In this document: positions 34,975-47,140 of the stretch, in pieces
How positions within the stretch are numbered: position 1 is the first letter of the stretch
How the letters are laid out: each line of letters starts with the position of its first letter
Assembly: GCA_033980235.1 (NCBI GenBank)
Contig: CM067066.1
Coordinates: 33,953,180 to 34,017,179, forward strand
Direction of reading: 5' to 3'
From: Diadema setosum
Taxonomy: Eukaryota; Echinodermata; Echinoidea; Diadematoida; Diadematidae
DNA: 64,000 nucleotides
Position numbers and translations under genes: made by a program
The notes under the pieces: model-generated
Database searches by the model: none
What the model saw: only the letters and a program-made list of their open reading frames with translations
What the model was told of the DNA's origin: nothing

Positions 34975-35671
34975 CAGAGACTCCAACCCCAAGCACCTTC
35001 TGATCTAGCCTTTAAACAAGGCGACTCGCTCTGCGTGCCCCCGTATAGCGCGTTTACCCCACAAACCTGTTGGCCGGCGAGCGGAGCGAGCGGAGCGAGC
35101 GGAGCGAGCCGCCTTTATCCACTCGTTCAGGGATGTGTACTTTTGTCGTTGTTGTTGCTTTATATTCTTTGACAAATTTGCGTACAAATTTGACGCAGAA
35201 AATACACATTTGTACGCAAATTTGTCAAAGAATATAAAGCAACAACAACGACAAAAGTACACATCCCTGAACGAGTGGATAAAGGCGGCTCGCTCCGCTC
35301 GCCGGCCAACAGGTTTGTGGGGTAAACGCGCTATATGGGGGCACGCAGAGCGAGTCGCCTTGTTTAAAGGCTACTTCTGATCTGGAGATTCTCCCGCCTG
35401 AAACCCCTACCCTAGCAAACGGGAGACTCCAACTTGATGTGCGCGAAGCGCGAAGTTCCTTGTGGCCGGGGTCCAGCTCTCTAGGGATAAATGTTATCTC
35501 ATGCTTTCTAAGGCTTATTTTTCAACATACGATGTCGATGACACTAAGTTAGAAATCATTTCAAGCGGGAGAAATTATCTCAAGGGGGTAAAGGGGGAGA
35601 ACAGGAGATTTGGCAAAAATGGGCTTTCGGCGGGAGATCTCCCGTCGAAAGCGGGAGAGTTGGAGTCTCTG
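34975..35671. mobile_element. CAGAGACTCC-ended element, copy A, interrupted by a second element
   Basis: Ends CAGAGACTCCAAC and GTTGGAGTCTCTG are perfect inverted repeats, flanked by TGTATG on both sides (34969-34974 and 35672-35677), a 6 bp target duplication. Without the insertion at 35006-35373 and its duplicated 9 bp the element is about 320 bp. The uninterrupted relative is at 59128-59430. Confidence 0.88.
35006..35373. mobile_element. 368 bp Mutator-type MITE, nearly all inverted repeat
   Basis: Ends TAGCCTTTAAAC and GTTTAAAGGCTA; flanked by CTTCTGATC on both sides (34997-35005 and 35374-35382). The arms (about 170 bp each) match throughout except for extra GGAGCGAGC units in the left arm, with a loop near TGACGCAGAAAATACACA. 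A 9 bp duplication with long terminal inverted repeats is typical of Mutator-like elements. The empty site GATCAGAAG exists at 59400-59408. Confidence 0.88.
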
Positions 35672-35954
35672 TGTATGTAGTAGTAGTAATGTAGCAGCGC
35701 AAGCTAACTACATGCACCTCTATTCCTTCGCAGACGTTGTTATGGTTCACTGTTTCCTTCATGAATATCTTTATTAATTGTCGAAAACTAAAATATAAGG
35801 AATTATCGTAATCTATGACCATCATCTAATGCGAGTCTTCAATAATGAGGCTTCATATCTATGCTATCAATATTGAAATGCACATTTTACAACTTACCGA
35901 AAATGATGATTATATGCAGCATAAGTGAATGGTACATCGTCTTTCACGCCAGGC

Positions 35955-36061
35955 CATTTTGAATATCGGGTGGTGTAATCTCCTTGGTAGTAGCAGCATG
36001 GTCGACAGCGCGACCTTTTGAAAGGGCATTCAGATCATGTGACCTCCCGATATTCAAAATG
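35955..36061. promoter_or_regulatory. Spaced 16 bp inverted repeat, possible regulatory site
   Basis: CATTTTGAATATCGGG (35955-35970) and CCCGATATTCAAAATG (36046-36061) are exact inverted copies 75 bp apart, with CATGTGAC (an E-box-like word) between them. It could equally be the ends of a tiny MITE. Confidence 0.3.
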
Positions 36062-36177
36062 CAGAAATAATATATAAGCCTTATCATCATCATCATCATC
36101 GTCTCATCACATCTTCACCAACTTAAATCTTTATTTGGCTGTGTGCCCCATACCCCCCCCCCCCACCACCACCACCT

Positions 36178-36389
36178 ACTGTAAAAGTGGAAAATTTCGC
36201 GGTGTTGAAATTTTCGCGCATTTCGCGCAACCAGAAACTAGCGCGAAAATAAAAACACGCGAATATTTTTGCTTGCCATACGTTCCTGTGCGTGATGTCT
36301 TGATTCCGCGGAATTAAAAACACGCGAAACTCTTCTGACCCGGCCTACTGCGAAAAATTAGTCACGCGAAAATATCCACTTTTACAGTA
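36178..36389. mobile_element. 212 bp MITE, TA-flanked (CTGTAAAAGTGGA family)
   Basis: TA-CTGTAAAAGTGGA and TCCACTTTTACAG-TA are perfect inverted ends. The inner part is rich in CGCGAAAAT. Relatives at 1866-2057 and 52669-52691. Tc1/mariner-type by its TA duplication. Confidence 0.82.
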
Positions 36390-37044
36390 TTTATAATCAA
36401 AACCCATCTTTGCAACTATATTATAAACCATTTTCGACATAAAACAAAAATTATAAACAAAAAATTCTACATTTCTTCAGTTTCCCATTCATCCGTGATA
36501 TTACAGTGTACAACTCCTATAACAATAAGCTCATCTCAGCTTTCCAAACATATCATTTAACCTCAGATTCCCTTCCCTCCCTTCTCAACAGAAACAAAAC
36601 ACAAAAATCTATGTATAAAAGAAATCCAAGCCAGCCTGTGAGCCGCAGTGACAAAATAAACTTTCACCTGCTATCCCCATCTCATACCTGCGGCTACCCT
36701 CCTCCAATACCACATACCACATAATTATAAACCATGAACACCTGCGCTCATATATTATACAAACAATTCTATATCAATTATAATATACCTCAAACAATAT
36801 TCTGAAATTATATCACATATAAATAAAATGATAACGAAGAGACGGACTGACCGGTAGTCAAACATATTGCTGTACTTCCACTTTGACTTCAAGGGGAAAA
36901 CATGGTGGGTGTGAATATTGTGTAACTAATGAAACCCTATGGATCTGGGTGCCGTACCTTCCACCAAGCTTTCTCTTTTCTGGCAAAGAATATTGAAAAA
37001 GAGGAGAGTAGGCCCTATGGGAGTTTAGAGAGTGTCTGAAAAAA

Positions 37045-37720
37045 ATAATCATTCGGACGAATCTTTGAACTTGTTGTTCTCAAAATTTGTTTTAAGTGGC
37101 TTTTGTTACCATGGTCTATTAGGCCCCTTGCACCAACTTCTATCGCATAGAATGACACTGAGTAGCCCTTATCCTGGATATCCCGCACAATTGAATTATA
37201 CTTTTCCACTTTCCGTTGATGTGCATCCTCGAGGTTCATTTTAAAGGGAACATTTAGTTTGATGATCGTGATATTTTGTTCTTCTTCGCTTATGATAACT
37301 AGATCTGGGCGCAAACTTGAAGTGAGAATATGGGGAGGTATGATGCCCCCAGCGATTGAGTGCCCTTCTAGATCAGTGTAGATCGTCCCGTTGGACAGAT
37401 TTTCAAGAAATGTTTTATGCATATACCTCAGCAGATTATTATGTCGCCACTCGTATCTATCTAAAAAAACTGGGCAAATTGAGAGTATATGATGCAAAGT
37501 GCCTGTGGTGCCTAGGCAGAAGACACATATCACTAAGGGGTTTAATCCAGGTGTGTAAATTTGTGTAGGAAGGCAGAGAATCTATACACGCATTGATGAT
37601 GAAACTGAGAACTCTTTTGGGGAGATTATACATGAACGATTTCCATGTTAGATTCTCGTTTTCCAGTAATAGTAATGAGGTGAATTTCCCCTGCACTAAG
37701 AGTAGTGCATTCTGCTGAAA
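37045..37720 (-). pseudogene. Non-LTR retrotransposon polymerase C-terminal remnant
   Basis: Two overlapping minus-strand frames together cover the C-terminal region of a LINE-type polymerase. The upstream frame (to about 37457) reads WKSFMYNLPKRVLSFIINAC and LHTWIKPLSDMCLLP; the downstream frame (37533-37015) gives GTLHHILSICPVF, YEWRHNNLL, LRPDLVII and LNVPFK..AHQRKVEKY. The CxxC...H...C arrangement and 'RPDLVI' block are characteristic of such pol proteins after the reverse transcriptase. A frameshift near 37500 and the missing N-terminal part make it a dead copy. Confidence 0.75.
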
Positions 37721-40222
37721 TTAGCCAGCAAACATGGCAAATGTGACTCATCCGGTTATGCTGGCTTCTACTGCTGTAATGATTCTGGTTTCTACTGCTG
37801 TAATGATTCTGGTATGGCCCCGTCCCTGTTGCTAAAAACTTGACATGCAATCAAATGCGTGTATCACTCGCAACTTTTCCTGTGATCAAAATCATTCAAT
37901 GCAACTTTGCATTTGATTTTGAAGAATGCTTATTCCAGTTACTAGTAATACAAGAATGTGTATTTGACCGTGTAAAATGTGATATGGGACAATACAGTGG
38001 TATATAAAAATCTTTGTACCCAGACATTTAGGTATGTAGCAATTATGGCCATGATTGTTATTTCTCTTCTGATCTGTCCACAAAATTAAACATTAGTAAG
38101 TTATCACCTCCCTCTTTCTGTCTTTCCTGTTTTACTCAGAATGAGGATTACAGTTTATAAAAGAAGTGAATGGAAGAGAATGTCCACTTACAGGGCAAGG
38201 AGCCAGTGATGAGGCACCTTGATTTTCATCCCTTGTGTTATGATGGTGTTTTAAAGGGGCATTCCAGACAAATTTTTCAATTTTATATCATGTAGTACAT
38301 AAATCAACAGCTCCATGGATAAATTTGTGGAATTTCCTGTGGTCCTTGAGTAGAGAAACCAATACTCTGAAAAATCGTAAACAGATTACACTGAACAATG
38401 CTGATCAGTGACGTACATGTAGGAACCTCACGTATTTCAGAAATGATCTGTGTAATTCCATTGCAATATCCCTTGCTCGACAAGTTCACCTGTGCAGAAT
38501 CTAATAATTCACGACATTTATATAGCACATTATCACATGAAATGTCTCGTAGCGCTTCAGGAAAAAAATAGAAAAGGAAGAAGAAGAAGAAAGAAAGAAG
38601 AAGAAGGTACAGTTTCAAAGACGGTAAGACACGAGTCATAGTCGTAGAACTACTCAATAAATATAGATGTATATGCCTTCTTCTTTTGTTCTGCTTCCTT
38701 GAGGCCCAACTCATGCATCCTAATTGTGAGGTGGCCATGTCATCATCCTTGTTCATTGCAATTTGTTATAAATTTTGCAAATATTCTTATTCCTCATCCC
38801 AATCACTATAAAGTCAGAAACTCTATACTCAGTGTAACTAATTTAAAGTTGTTCAAATGTTAAAGGTAGGGAATCCCATTTGCATGCCTTAAATGAAGAG
38901 TTGTATAAATACACTGGTATGTTGAAGAGAGTATCATTTTAGAAACTCCCATAAAGTATTGAAAGTGGAAGGTAACATTTAGTATATTTTTATTGACCGT
39001 TATATATATTTTTTTTTAATTGAATTTTTTGGGGGGCTTACCGTAAATTCCAGTATATTACTAGACTACCTTTGCAGACCCATGCACTGCATGTGTGTCC
39101 ATCATGTATATTTTGTGAAGAAAGTTCATCAGAACTTACAAACATTTCTATATACATTCTTGCCACACACTCTATATGTTATTACATCAGCTCTTATACT
39201 TTTAGATTTGTGTTTATAGATTAAAAAAAATACATAAGACTGCAACAAAAAGGCTTAAGTGTGGCTGACACACAGAACTACTGAGCAGTTGAGCTTTGTG
39301 CATTATTCAAATTGTAGATAACTGTTGACTTCCAAATTTCTCAGCAGTGGCCTAAACAAGTCCCCCGAGGTTCATATTTAATGTTTTGCTGCATTTTGGG
39401 AGGTCTGTAGAAGGTATCCCCTACCTTTAAAGTCTGAAAATCATCTGGAGGTCTCCTTCAAAGTATTTTCTGTTGGTTAGAAGGCAAATGAAATAGAAAT
39501 ATCCAAGGCAATTTACTGGCTTTTTGTTTTGTTTTTTCTTGTTTTGTTTTGAACAGCAATGTAATGGCAAGTGAAAATAGCTGGTACCCTGATGGGACCA
39601 TCTAAACTAAAAAGAACACATTTTAGTACTCTGAATGATGCCTGGGTTTAATACCAGTAATTTCCAGGTTGCGCCAGCCACAAAGAAACGCAGGCAGAGA
39701 TCGAGGCATGTGAGCAAGAAAAAGATTTGATGTCTGTTTCAGATGTATGTGTGTGTATTTGTGTCTGTGTCTGTGTTTGTGTGTCTCACAAAGGCATCTT
39801 TATCCCCATTGAAAGGCATGCAGGCAGCCTTTTGTAACTGTATTCAGGTGTTACATCACACAGCCCTTGTACGGGTTTTGTCTGTGAGGGCAGCAGAGCG
39901 TGGAAAAGCCCTTCATTGAAGTAGAGGCGTACAGACTTGATTTGGCAGTGGAGAAGTGTAGTCGCATGTGCTTCCACACGTGTCTCCTCCAAGAACTTTT
40001 TATTTTCTTGAGGATGGCTATGGGTTTACAAATACTTGTCTGCTAAAATTTTTGTCGGATGATCCTTTCTTTCATGGTTGAATTCACTCAGACATGGTAA
40101 GAATTTCCTTCAAGCCTCCTTTAATTTTCTTCACTGAACCAATTTATATGTTGAATGTGTGTGCCTTCTTGTTTATAAATGTGAGCATTTGTGAATTGAT
40201 ATTTTGGGGTTTTGTGCATGTT

Positions 40223-40259
40223 TGTGTGTGTGTGTGTGTGTGTGTGGGGGGGGGGGGGG
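40223..40259. repeat. (GT)n followed by a G run
   Basis: Eleven or so GT units then about fourteen G. Confidence 0.92.
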
Positions 40260-40928
40260 CATTCTATCAAAGGCTCTTGTGTTTGGAAGCCCTGCCCTGC
40301 CCACTGTTGTGTTTATAGATGACCACGTATTAAATTTTCATGCTTTATTCACGGTGGCCGAGAGTGGCATTTCATTGGGTTGTGGAATGTTTGATCTGGC
40401 CAAGAGTGGCATTTCAGTAGGTTGTGGAATGTTTGATCTATTTAGCAGCACAAAATGAATTGAGCTCAGCTGTATGAAGGCATCATGATATAGAAAAGCA
40501 GGAACTAAAGACTAAAGTGTAGACACCATTAACAAACAACAGTCATGAACCATTAACCGTAAGTACAGTGTACATATATACAACTGCATCTACGTGTTCA
40601 ATGAGAATGAAGATATTTTTTGGATCACTTAATTGTTAGAGTTTTTTTCTGTGTGGCATGTTCACTTTTCTCAAGGAGAAACATTTTTCTCAATTTTCTG
40701 TGAATACTAGAGTTATTCTCAGAAGAATACTAAGATTCGTAATGCATGATTGACCTACTATAGATGTCAACATGTATGCGTATATATAACATCTACAATG
40801 TACATGAATATATACCATGAGGGTAAAATTGGAAATGGAACTAATTTCTGTTTGGAAAAAAAAAATAGATGAGCTTCATACATACTTTATAATGCCACTT
40901 CTTTATTTTGGGCTCCAGCTGTATATTA

Positions 40929-41030
40929 TAGCAAGCAGGGCTCAACATTAGCAGTGGCCCAGGGCCACTAGAAGTTGATATTGGACCACCAAATTGCCAA
41001 AAAGGCTATCTTTTGGTGGCCTATAGGGCA
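40929..41030. mobile_element. Fragment of the GGGCCACC hAT-like element
   Basis: CAGGGCTCAACATTAGCAG, GGCCCAGGGCCAC and GGACCACCAAATTGCC match the left half of the element at 3629-3959. The right end is not found. Confidence 0.55.
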
Positions 41031-41897
41031 CTTCAGATTCTAAATGGTAAGGCCTATGTTACAATGTATGTCTCTGTTTAATTCAGGCAACTCGATTTCC
41101 ATTTGGTTCACTACATTTCTTTGTTGGAACAGATTTCAGATTTCAAAATTGTTGTGGCCCAAATGGGCATCCAAGAAAGAGTTACTGTCAAGCTCTGAGC
41201 AAGTGCTCACTTTTAGGAAAATAGAACAACCTTACAATACAAGTAGAAGGCTTGACACAAACAGGGATGTATGACAAAAGAGATAAGCCATATCAAAGAT
41301 GTGACTAGAATCTATAAACATGATGGGAGTTGTCGAACAGTACATTCCCCTTTCCTGGCTTTTGACTGTTGATGTTTCTTTGTCATCACCACAATGATGA
41401 TATGCTATGCTGAAGTTCATACTGAGTCGCATCATCAAGTGATTTTTTAGTGGGCTTATATAACTGATAGTAAAACTCCTTGGGTAATTTTGCTGCCCAA
41501 ATTGTCATCGTGCCCTAATTAAGTTGGCATGCTGAATTTTACTGTGAGAGCCATTATATGATTGGTTAGAATCAGCGCTGATAAATTATGTGTGTGTGAC
41601 CTCATGACAGAAAGAGCAATGTGCCCCATTACTGATCATTACTCTCACCAATAAGGTTATGGTGTGAAAATATTTCCCCCATCCCTTTCCCAGTGCATTT
41701 GCTGCATGGTGACACCAGAGGAATGCAAAGACTGATAGATATGAAAGGGAAAAATCAGTTTGAAAAGATTGAAAAAAAAGAAGAATTATCATCCCATGCA
41801 GTTGTAGCTGTCACTTCTGCTTGACCTGTTTCCACCCACAGTCCATTTGTCCCAGAACAATCGGGATGAAAACGTGCCTGATTTTCTGCAGCTGAAG

Positions 41898-42149
41898 TAC
41901 TGTATAATAATATGCCAAATATTTGCGAGGTTTTTATTTTCACGGATTTGGCGAGTGGGGTGCTATCCATGAATTTAAACACACATTAAAATATTATATC
42001 TGATCCAACATAAATGTGATGGGCGCACATACATCTCTCCGTTCAGCACTGTACTCCACAATCGCAAATTTAACCACTCACAAAATTGTCAGGAACTCCC
42101 AATTTGCAGAAAAATTAGACTTGCTTGATATTTTATGGCATATACAGTA
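41898..42149. mobile_element. 252 bp TA-flanked element, TACTGTATA ends
   Basis: Left TACTGTATAATA and right ATATACAGTA are inverted. The inner CTCCGTTCAGCACTGTACTCC and TTTAACCACTCACAAAATTG correspond to the copy at 8997-9235. Confidence 0.65.
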
Positions 42150-43475
42150 CCGGTAGTTAGTTTTTTTTAGTAAAAAAGTGTCAAAATCATATGTCATTGT
42201 AATGAAATTTTCCGGAATTATGATGAAGGTTGTTAAAAGTACAGATGTGTTAGGCGTATCAGACAGCAAGCACATAAGCTATTGGACAAAATAATGGAGA
42301 CAGATGGTACAGATCAGTCCTGTAGAAAATCTTTTGACTTCAATGTGATTAGTGTAGAATGCAATGCCAACTTAAATGGGGTTAACTGTATTAAAGAGAA
42401 CCTTTCACTGAATTGATTGGAAGGTATATAGATATACAATTCAGAGTGTGAGGCACTTGTCCCTTTCATAAGCAGATTTTTATTCATATGTTTCATAATA
42501 GGGATGTGGGTTAACTTGTAATATAGTAGTGCAAGAATATAAAGGATGATTTAAATCCACTCAGGTTCATGTAATTAGGTTTACGACAAAGCAGTCATAT
42601 TATTGCATCCAGGATGATGTGAAATGTGCATTAATCACATTTTGAACCTACGTGTAACTATGCAGAGCCCTATTGCTGTACGGAAGTCTGTGCTTCACAT
42701 GGCGTCTGGTCGGGCTAATTATGAACCTAGCATAAGTTGATCTTATTGAGGAGGGTAATGAAATTTACTGCGGGAGAAGACTTGAAAGAAGTAAGGAGCA
42801 TTCTCAGCAAGGAGTGAATTTCACACATTCCATTGGTATGTACAGAGTTCATACTGTATTTCTCATGACATACAATGTAAAGAGTGTTTCAGGAGATATT
42901 GTATCTCTGTTAATCTCTCTCTATTGCCGTCAATGTCGGCACTTTTCTGTCCCTCTAATTGTGTGACTTGGGTTGATTCGCTGACCAGGGTCGACTCCAA
43001 ATATCCAGGGTTCATCAGGTTGTGAAATCCAGAGGTTGAGTCCTGTCAATAGATGAGTAATTTCCAACCAAAGGAAATATCCTCTTGGGAAGTTTGCTTA
43101 GGTCCAAATGTTCCAAAGAATGGCTAATCTGACTTGCAATATTCTTTCAGAGGAAATATCATCCTTGAAGTGAGACTTGGCAGATAGCTGGCTCACCTTT
43201 GATTTTTCCTGACTCCTATCCCCCTGGTTCTTCTTACAAGTATGTGCTTCTATAAGTACCATTCACTCCGGCAGTATAAAGACAGTGTCAGAAAGTTCAT
43301 GACTTAACACTATAACAGTGAAGTGCGAGTAGCATTATGTCAGGAAACTGGTATGAATGCTTGCAAAATGTGAACCTGATTCCCCAGGTATGTTGAAGAA
43401 GACTGTCTGATAAATTAACAATATGGATAACAAAACAAAAAAGTGTTTCTCACTGAAGGATTTACTTGTCAAAAC

Positions 43476-43500
43476 GTGTGTGTGTGTGTGTGTGTGTGTG
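43476..43500. repeat. (GT)n microsatellite
   Basis: About twelve GT dinucleotides, 750 bp before the transporter's leader exon. Confidence 0.93.
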
Positions 43501-44264
43501 TTTTAATCATACCTTCCCCAATATATGCAAATCATGTAATATTTGGCACAATTCCCCTAAAGCATGTTTGTGAACACTTACCATTCTTGGCTGCACTGTT
43601 TGCAGCAAGGGGTAACAACTTTATTATTTTTTTGCCAGTGATTTTGATGTTATATGACAAGTTAGCATATTTTGAAGATAAAGACTGAGCCTGTTCCTTG
43701 TACTGTACAATCAACCGTGAGAAAAGATGCACAGTGACAAACTTTTTTGTTCTCAAAGTCAATAGTGCACTTTGAACTGAAGCCAAAGTCAGGTCATATA
43801 TCACTGTCATGAATAGATAACGGTATTCAACAAGGTGTGCTTATCTCCCCCCCCCCTTTCTCTTTCTCTCTCTCTCTGTGCTCTATTTTGACAATGACCT
43901 GTGAGAAAATGCTGAAAACTACTTATAAAAAACAGAAGAGACGCATTGTCAAGGACGAGGGTGCCAAGGTAGATTAACAATCAGTGCATGCATGATAAGG
44001 AGAAATATGTGCTCTTTGTGTGGCAGGGACAATGAGTGTGTGGTTTAATAGATATTCATCAACCACAGTAGAAAGAACAGAAAAATCTTTTATGGGAGAT
44101 AAGCTTCCGCACTTCTTTGATGTCATGTGATGTTTTGCAAATTCATCATAGTAAACAGGCTTAGCAGTATTCACTGTGCATGATATTAGACTTGGTATTT
44201 GAAGATTGGTTGCTCTTTGTGCTTAGCACAAATATATAGGTGTGATTCTACTTTTTCTTTGCAG

Positions 44265-44592
44265 ATTTTGACAACCAGTTGAGGATCCTAACCCAATTGG
44301 TGATAGTCCAGTGCATCGTGATTCTCTTCTTTGGTAGTCTGTATGCCAGAGAGTCTTGAGAGGGATCAACAGCATCCAGTGAGTGCCAGCAATCTCCTTA
44401 GACTTTGATAATGATAGACAACTGAAGCAAGTGTATCTTGAATACCAGAGAGCACATAATCCATCGGGTTTACATGGTGAATGTTTGTGTGCATGCCAGC
44501 CTAGACTGAGAATTGCAGAGGACCTTATCACAAGATTCACTGAACAGAGGAACCCAGATCATACTATACTCACAGACAGCACAACATCCAAG
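44265..44592 (+). other. 5' untranslated part of the transporter's first coding exon
   Basis: A strong acceptor (TTTTTCTTTGCAG) ends at 44264, so this exon is spliced to an upstream leader not identified here. In the coding frame a TGA at 44380-44382 closes the reading frame, and no ATG occurs between it and 44593, which supports the leader call. Confidence 0.7.
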
Positions 44593-45792
44593 ATGGGGCT
44601 GACAGAAAACTTGCACAAAGTGCCAGTGATTCTTCTTGTGGTCCTCTTTGGTACGGGATCCTGGGTTGCCATCAATGGTCTCTGGGTGGAGCTACCACTT
44701 CTGGTCTCCCTCGGCATTCCAGAAGGGTACAACTTGGCCTCCTACCTTGTCATCATCATCCAGATTGCCAATGTTGGGCCCCTCCTCTTCACCTTGGCAA
44801 GCTATTTTGCCAAAGATCGGCACCTGGAAGTGCCAACCATTTACATCATCCTGCCCATTGGAGTGACAGCCTGTCTCCTGTTGGTGTTCTTCTGGGATGT
44901 AACCACATACTGGAAGACGATAGAAGCCACTCGCAGCACGGCACTGCTCTGTCTTGCCTTCTTCGTTTCCATCGTGGACTGCAGCTCCTCTGTCACCTTC
45001 ACGCCATTTATGGCTCGCTTCAAGAGCTCCTACTTGACGTGGTATTTCATAGGTGAAGGTTTCAGTGCCTTGCTGCCCAGCCTTGTGGCCATCGGACAGG
45101 GAGTGGACAATACCGTGTGTGTTGCTAACCAAACCTATATCAACGCCACCTCTGGACAAAACTGCACGCAGTGGGTATCCAAGACACTGCCTGCCAAGTT
45201 TCCCCCGGAAGATTTCTTCTGGTTTCTCTTTGCCATGATGCTGACGTCATTTGTCTCATTTGTCCTGCTCAACTTTCTGCCAATTGCCCGGAGGGAGTAC
45301 TCGGCAGAAGCTCTCACCAAGTCAGTCTCCTCGGCCTCCTCGGCCTCATCAAAGTCGAGTGCGCTCAGTGAGTCCCACTCCATGACGGAGAGTGGAAAGT
45401 ACATGGTGGAAGATGATACCAAGACGGAGGAGGCCACAAGTCAGTCTTCAAAGGACCCAATGATTCCTAAACACCCAAAGGCACTTTCACATTTTGTCTA
45501 CCTCTTCCTCCTCCTTGGCTTTGTCAATGCCCTCAGCAATGGTGTGCTTCCGTCCATCCAGAGTTACTCCTGTGGGGCGTACAGCTTCAATGCCTACCTC
45601 CTGGCAGCAACGTTGGGTAATGTGGCCAACCCTGTGGCATGCTTCATAGTCATGCTGTTTCCACAGCGCAGCCTCCTGCTGGTGGGTGTGACAGCCTTCT
45701 GTGGAACCATCATGGGAGGCTACTGCCTGGCCACAGCAGCCCTCAGCCCCACACCACCTCTGCAGGATCAACTTGCAGGGACTGTCCTGGTG
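44593..45792 (+). CDS. SLC52A3-like: Riboflavin transporter coding exon 1
   Basis: Residues 1-400, exactly 400 codons, ending AGTVLV with donor GTG/GTGAGT. Continuing the frame past the donor gives another 32 codons unlike the family, up to a stop at 45886, so intron removal is required. Confidence 0.95.
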
Positions 45793-46762
45793 GTGAGTAT
45801 TAAGTACTTACTAAACCAAAATTTACCTCTGCCATTTCGGAGGCATCAGATACAAGGTTTGTTGCATGGATCAGCCAGATTCAAGTAAATTTCCCTGCAA
45901 TAAATGTTTGCTGTCATATTTGTCATGTGAATATGTTTTAAAAGTCGATCATATGTTGTACGATTCATAGACTGTTATATTAACTGACAAATCCAATGCT
46001 CATATATGATCTGGAGCCAGTGACGATGAGAACTCATTCACAAAAGTGAGTAATTAGGCATACCTCAAAAGCAGAATGTCTGCAAGAAATGATTTGGGCA
46101 TCACAACATTAATGTCAGTGTATGAGCCAACAGTCCTAGGTCTGTCTCCCAGTAGTGGCCTCACAGAAGAGGTGGAAGCTACAATGTACATGTAGCTCTG
46201 ATTAAAATGGCGTGCGTCGCAATAGTATACAAGTGAAATTATATTAGTGATTAATGAGATTTTGTGAACACCACTTTTAGGGAGGCGAGCCACATCTGGT
46301 TCTTCCGACTTTTTCCCTCTCTTTTTATCTGTTTGCAGTTATCTGCCTCTCCTCTCTTTTCTCCTCTGTTCTATTTTCTCTTTCTCTCTGTATTTGTTTC
46401 TTTTACACACCTATGGCATATACCTTGATATTGACATGCATCAAAAATTCTCCTTTCTCTCCTGTCTGTCTTGCTACCATCTCTCTCTCTTCCCCCACTC
46501 CCACCCCCCCCCCCCAAATCAACAGATCCTGGCCTGGATTCTGGTGACTGGCTTGTTCTCCTACACCAAGGCAACGATAGGCTGGATCCTGCGCAATGAG
46601 CCCAACAACCGCAAGCTGCTCATCTGGTTTGGGGCCGTCACCCAGATTGGCTCCCTCATTGGGGCGTGCATCATGTTCCCCATGGTCAACGTCCTCAACC
46701 TGTTTGTCGGTTACTACGGCTCACCTTGTGATGGGTACGAGCCCTGCCCATCATTGACATGA
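44593..46762 (+). CDS. SLC52A3-like: Riboflavin transporter, SLC52A family (gene span, 2 coding exons)
   Basis: Plasma-membrane riboflavin (vitamin B2) carrier. Coding exons 44593-45792 and 46526-46762 join in phase 0 to 478 residues (human SLC52A3 469, SLC52A2 445), complete. About eleven membrane segments are visible, roughly at 11-31, 45-70, 80-102, 115-138, 147-168, 208-231, 299-322, 332-356, 360-383, 395-418 and 430-455. GSWVAINGLWVELPLLVSLG at 21-40 and GEGFSALLPSLVAIGQG at 154-170 are family signatures. Three N-glycosylation sequons (N179, N184, N190) fall in one outside loop, and a Ser/Asp/Glu-rich inside loop covers about 235-295. The ATG at 44593 has a good context (AAG-ATG-G) and follows an in-frame stop. 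Which vertebrate paralogue is closest cannot be decided by eye; invertebrates usually have unsplit or lineage-specific copies. Confidence 0.95.
46526..46762 (+). CDS. SLC52A3-like: Riboflavin transporter coding exon 2
   Basis: Residues 401-478 and stop TGA at 46760-46762. Starts ILAWILVTGLFSYTKATIG, matching human LLWVLFTGLLSYVKVMLG; contains MFPMVNVLNLF near the end, matching MFPLVNVLRLF. The acceptor AACAG follows an interrupted C run. Confidence 0.95.
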   Translation: MLAWILVTGLFSYTKATIGWILRNEPNNRKLLIWFGAVTQIGSLIGACIMFPMVNVLNLFVGYYGSPCDGYEPCPSLT

Positions 46763-47140
46763 GGGCAGGGAATCCCCCCCACCCTCCCACCATAGCTGCA
46801 AAGAAAGGAGCAGCCATTTTCCCCGGAGCCTCTCCCTGAACACACCTTGGAGTGAACTTCCATCAGCATACTGTTTGTCACAACCCGGGCTCTGAAATCT
46901 TTTCCAAGACAGTTGATGAAATGACATGTGTGTGGGCTTATGAGAACTTACTCATCTTTTCACACTTATCCCTTATATATGATATATTTAACACTGATAG
47001 AAATTTGTACTATTTCTGGTCAGTTGAACATCTGAATATCTGTGCACTATCAAATGTCCTGCTTGTGAATGGATATTGTTCTTACAAAGTTTTGTCCATG
47101 AGCTAAAAAGAAAACAAAATAAAATTTTTCTGCTCATGGA
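46763..47140 (+). terminator. 3' UTR and candidate poly(A) signal of the transporter
   Basis: AATAAA at 47118-47123 followed by a T-rich stretch is the first canonical signal after the stop codon. A longer 3' UTR using a later site is possible. Confidence 0.4.

Larger units (their letters stand above)
38100..43470. other. Intergenic, no recognised gene
   Basis: AT-rich, mostly unique. Contains a GAA-rich tract near 38575-38610, a possible TTAAAGGGGC element end near 38254, the elements listed at 40223 and 41898, and a fragment of the GGGCCACC element at 40929-41030. May contain leader exons of the riboflavin transporter gene that I cannot identify. Confidence 0.4.

Noticed and set aside
44383..44592. 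70-codon N-terminal extension of the riboflavin transporter
   Set aside because: It begins with GTG directly after an in-frame TGA, has no ATG, and lies before the normal first membrane segment.
45793..45888. Read-through end of the transporter's first exon (32 codons)
   Set aside because: A consensus donor GTG/GTGAGT precedes it and a matching last exon is found at 46526.
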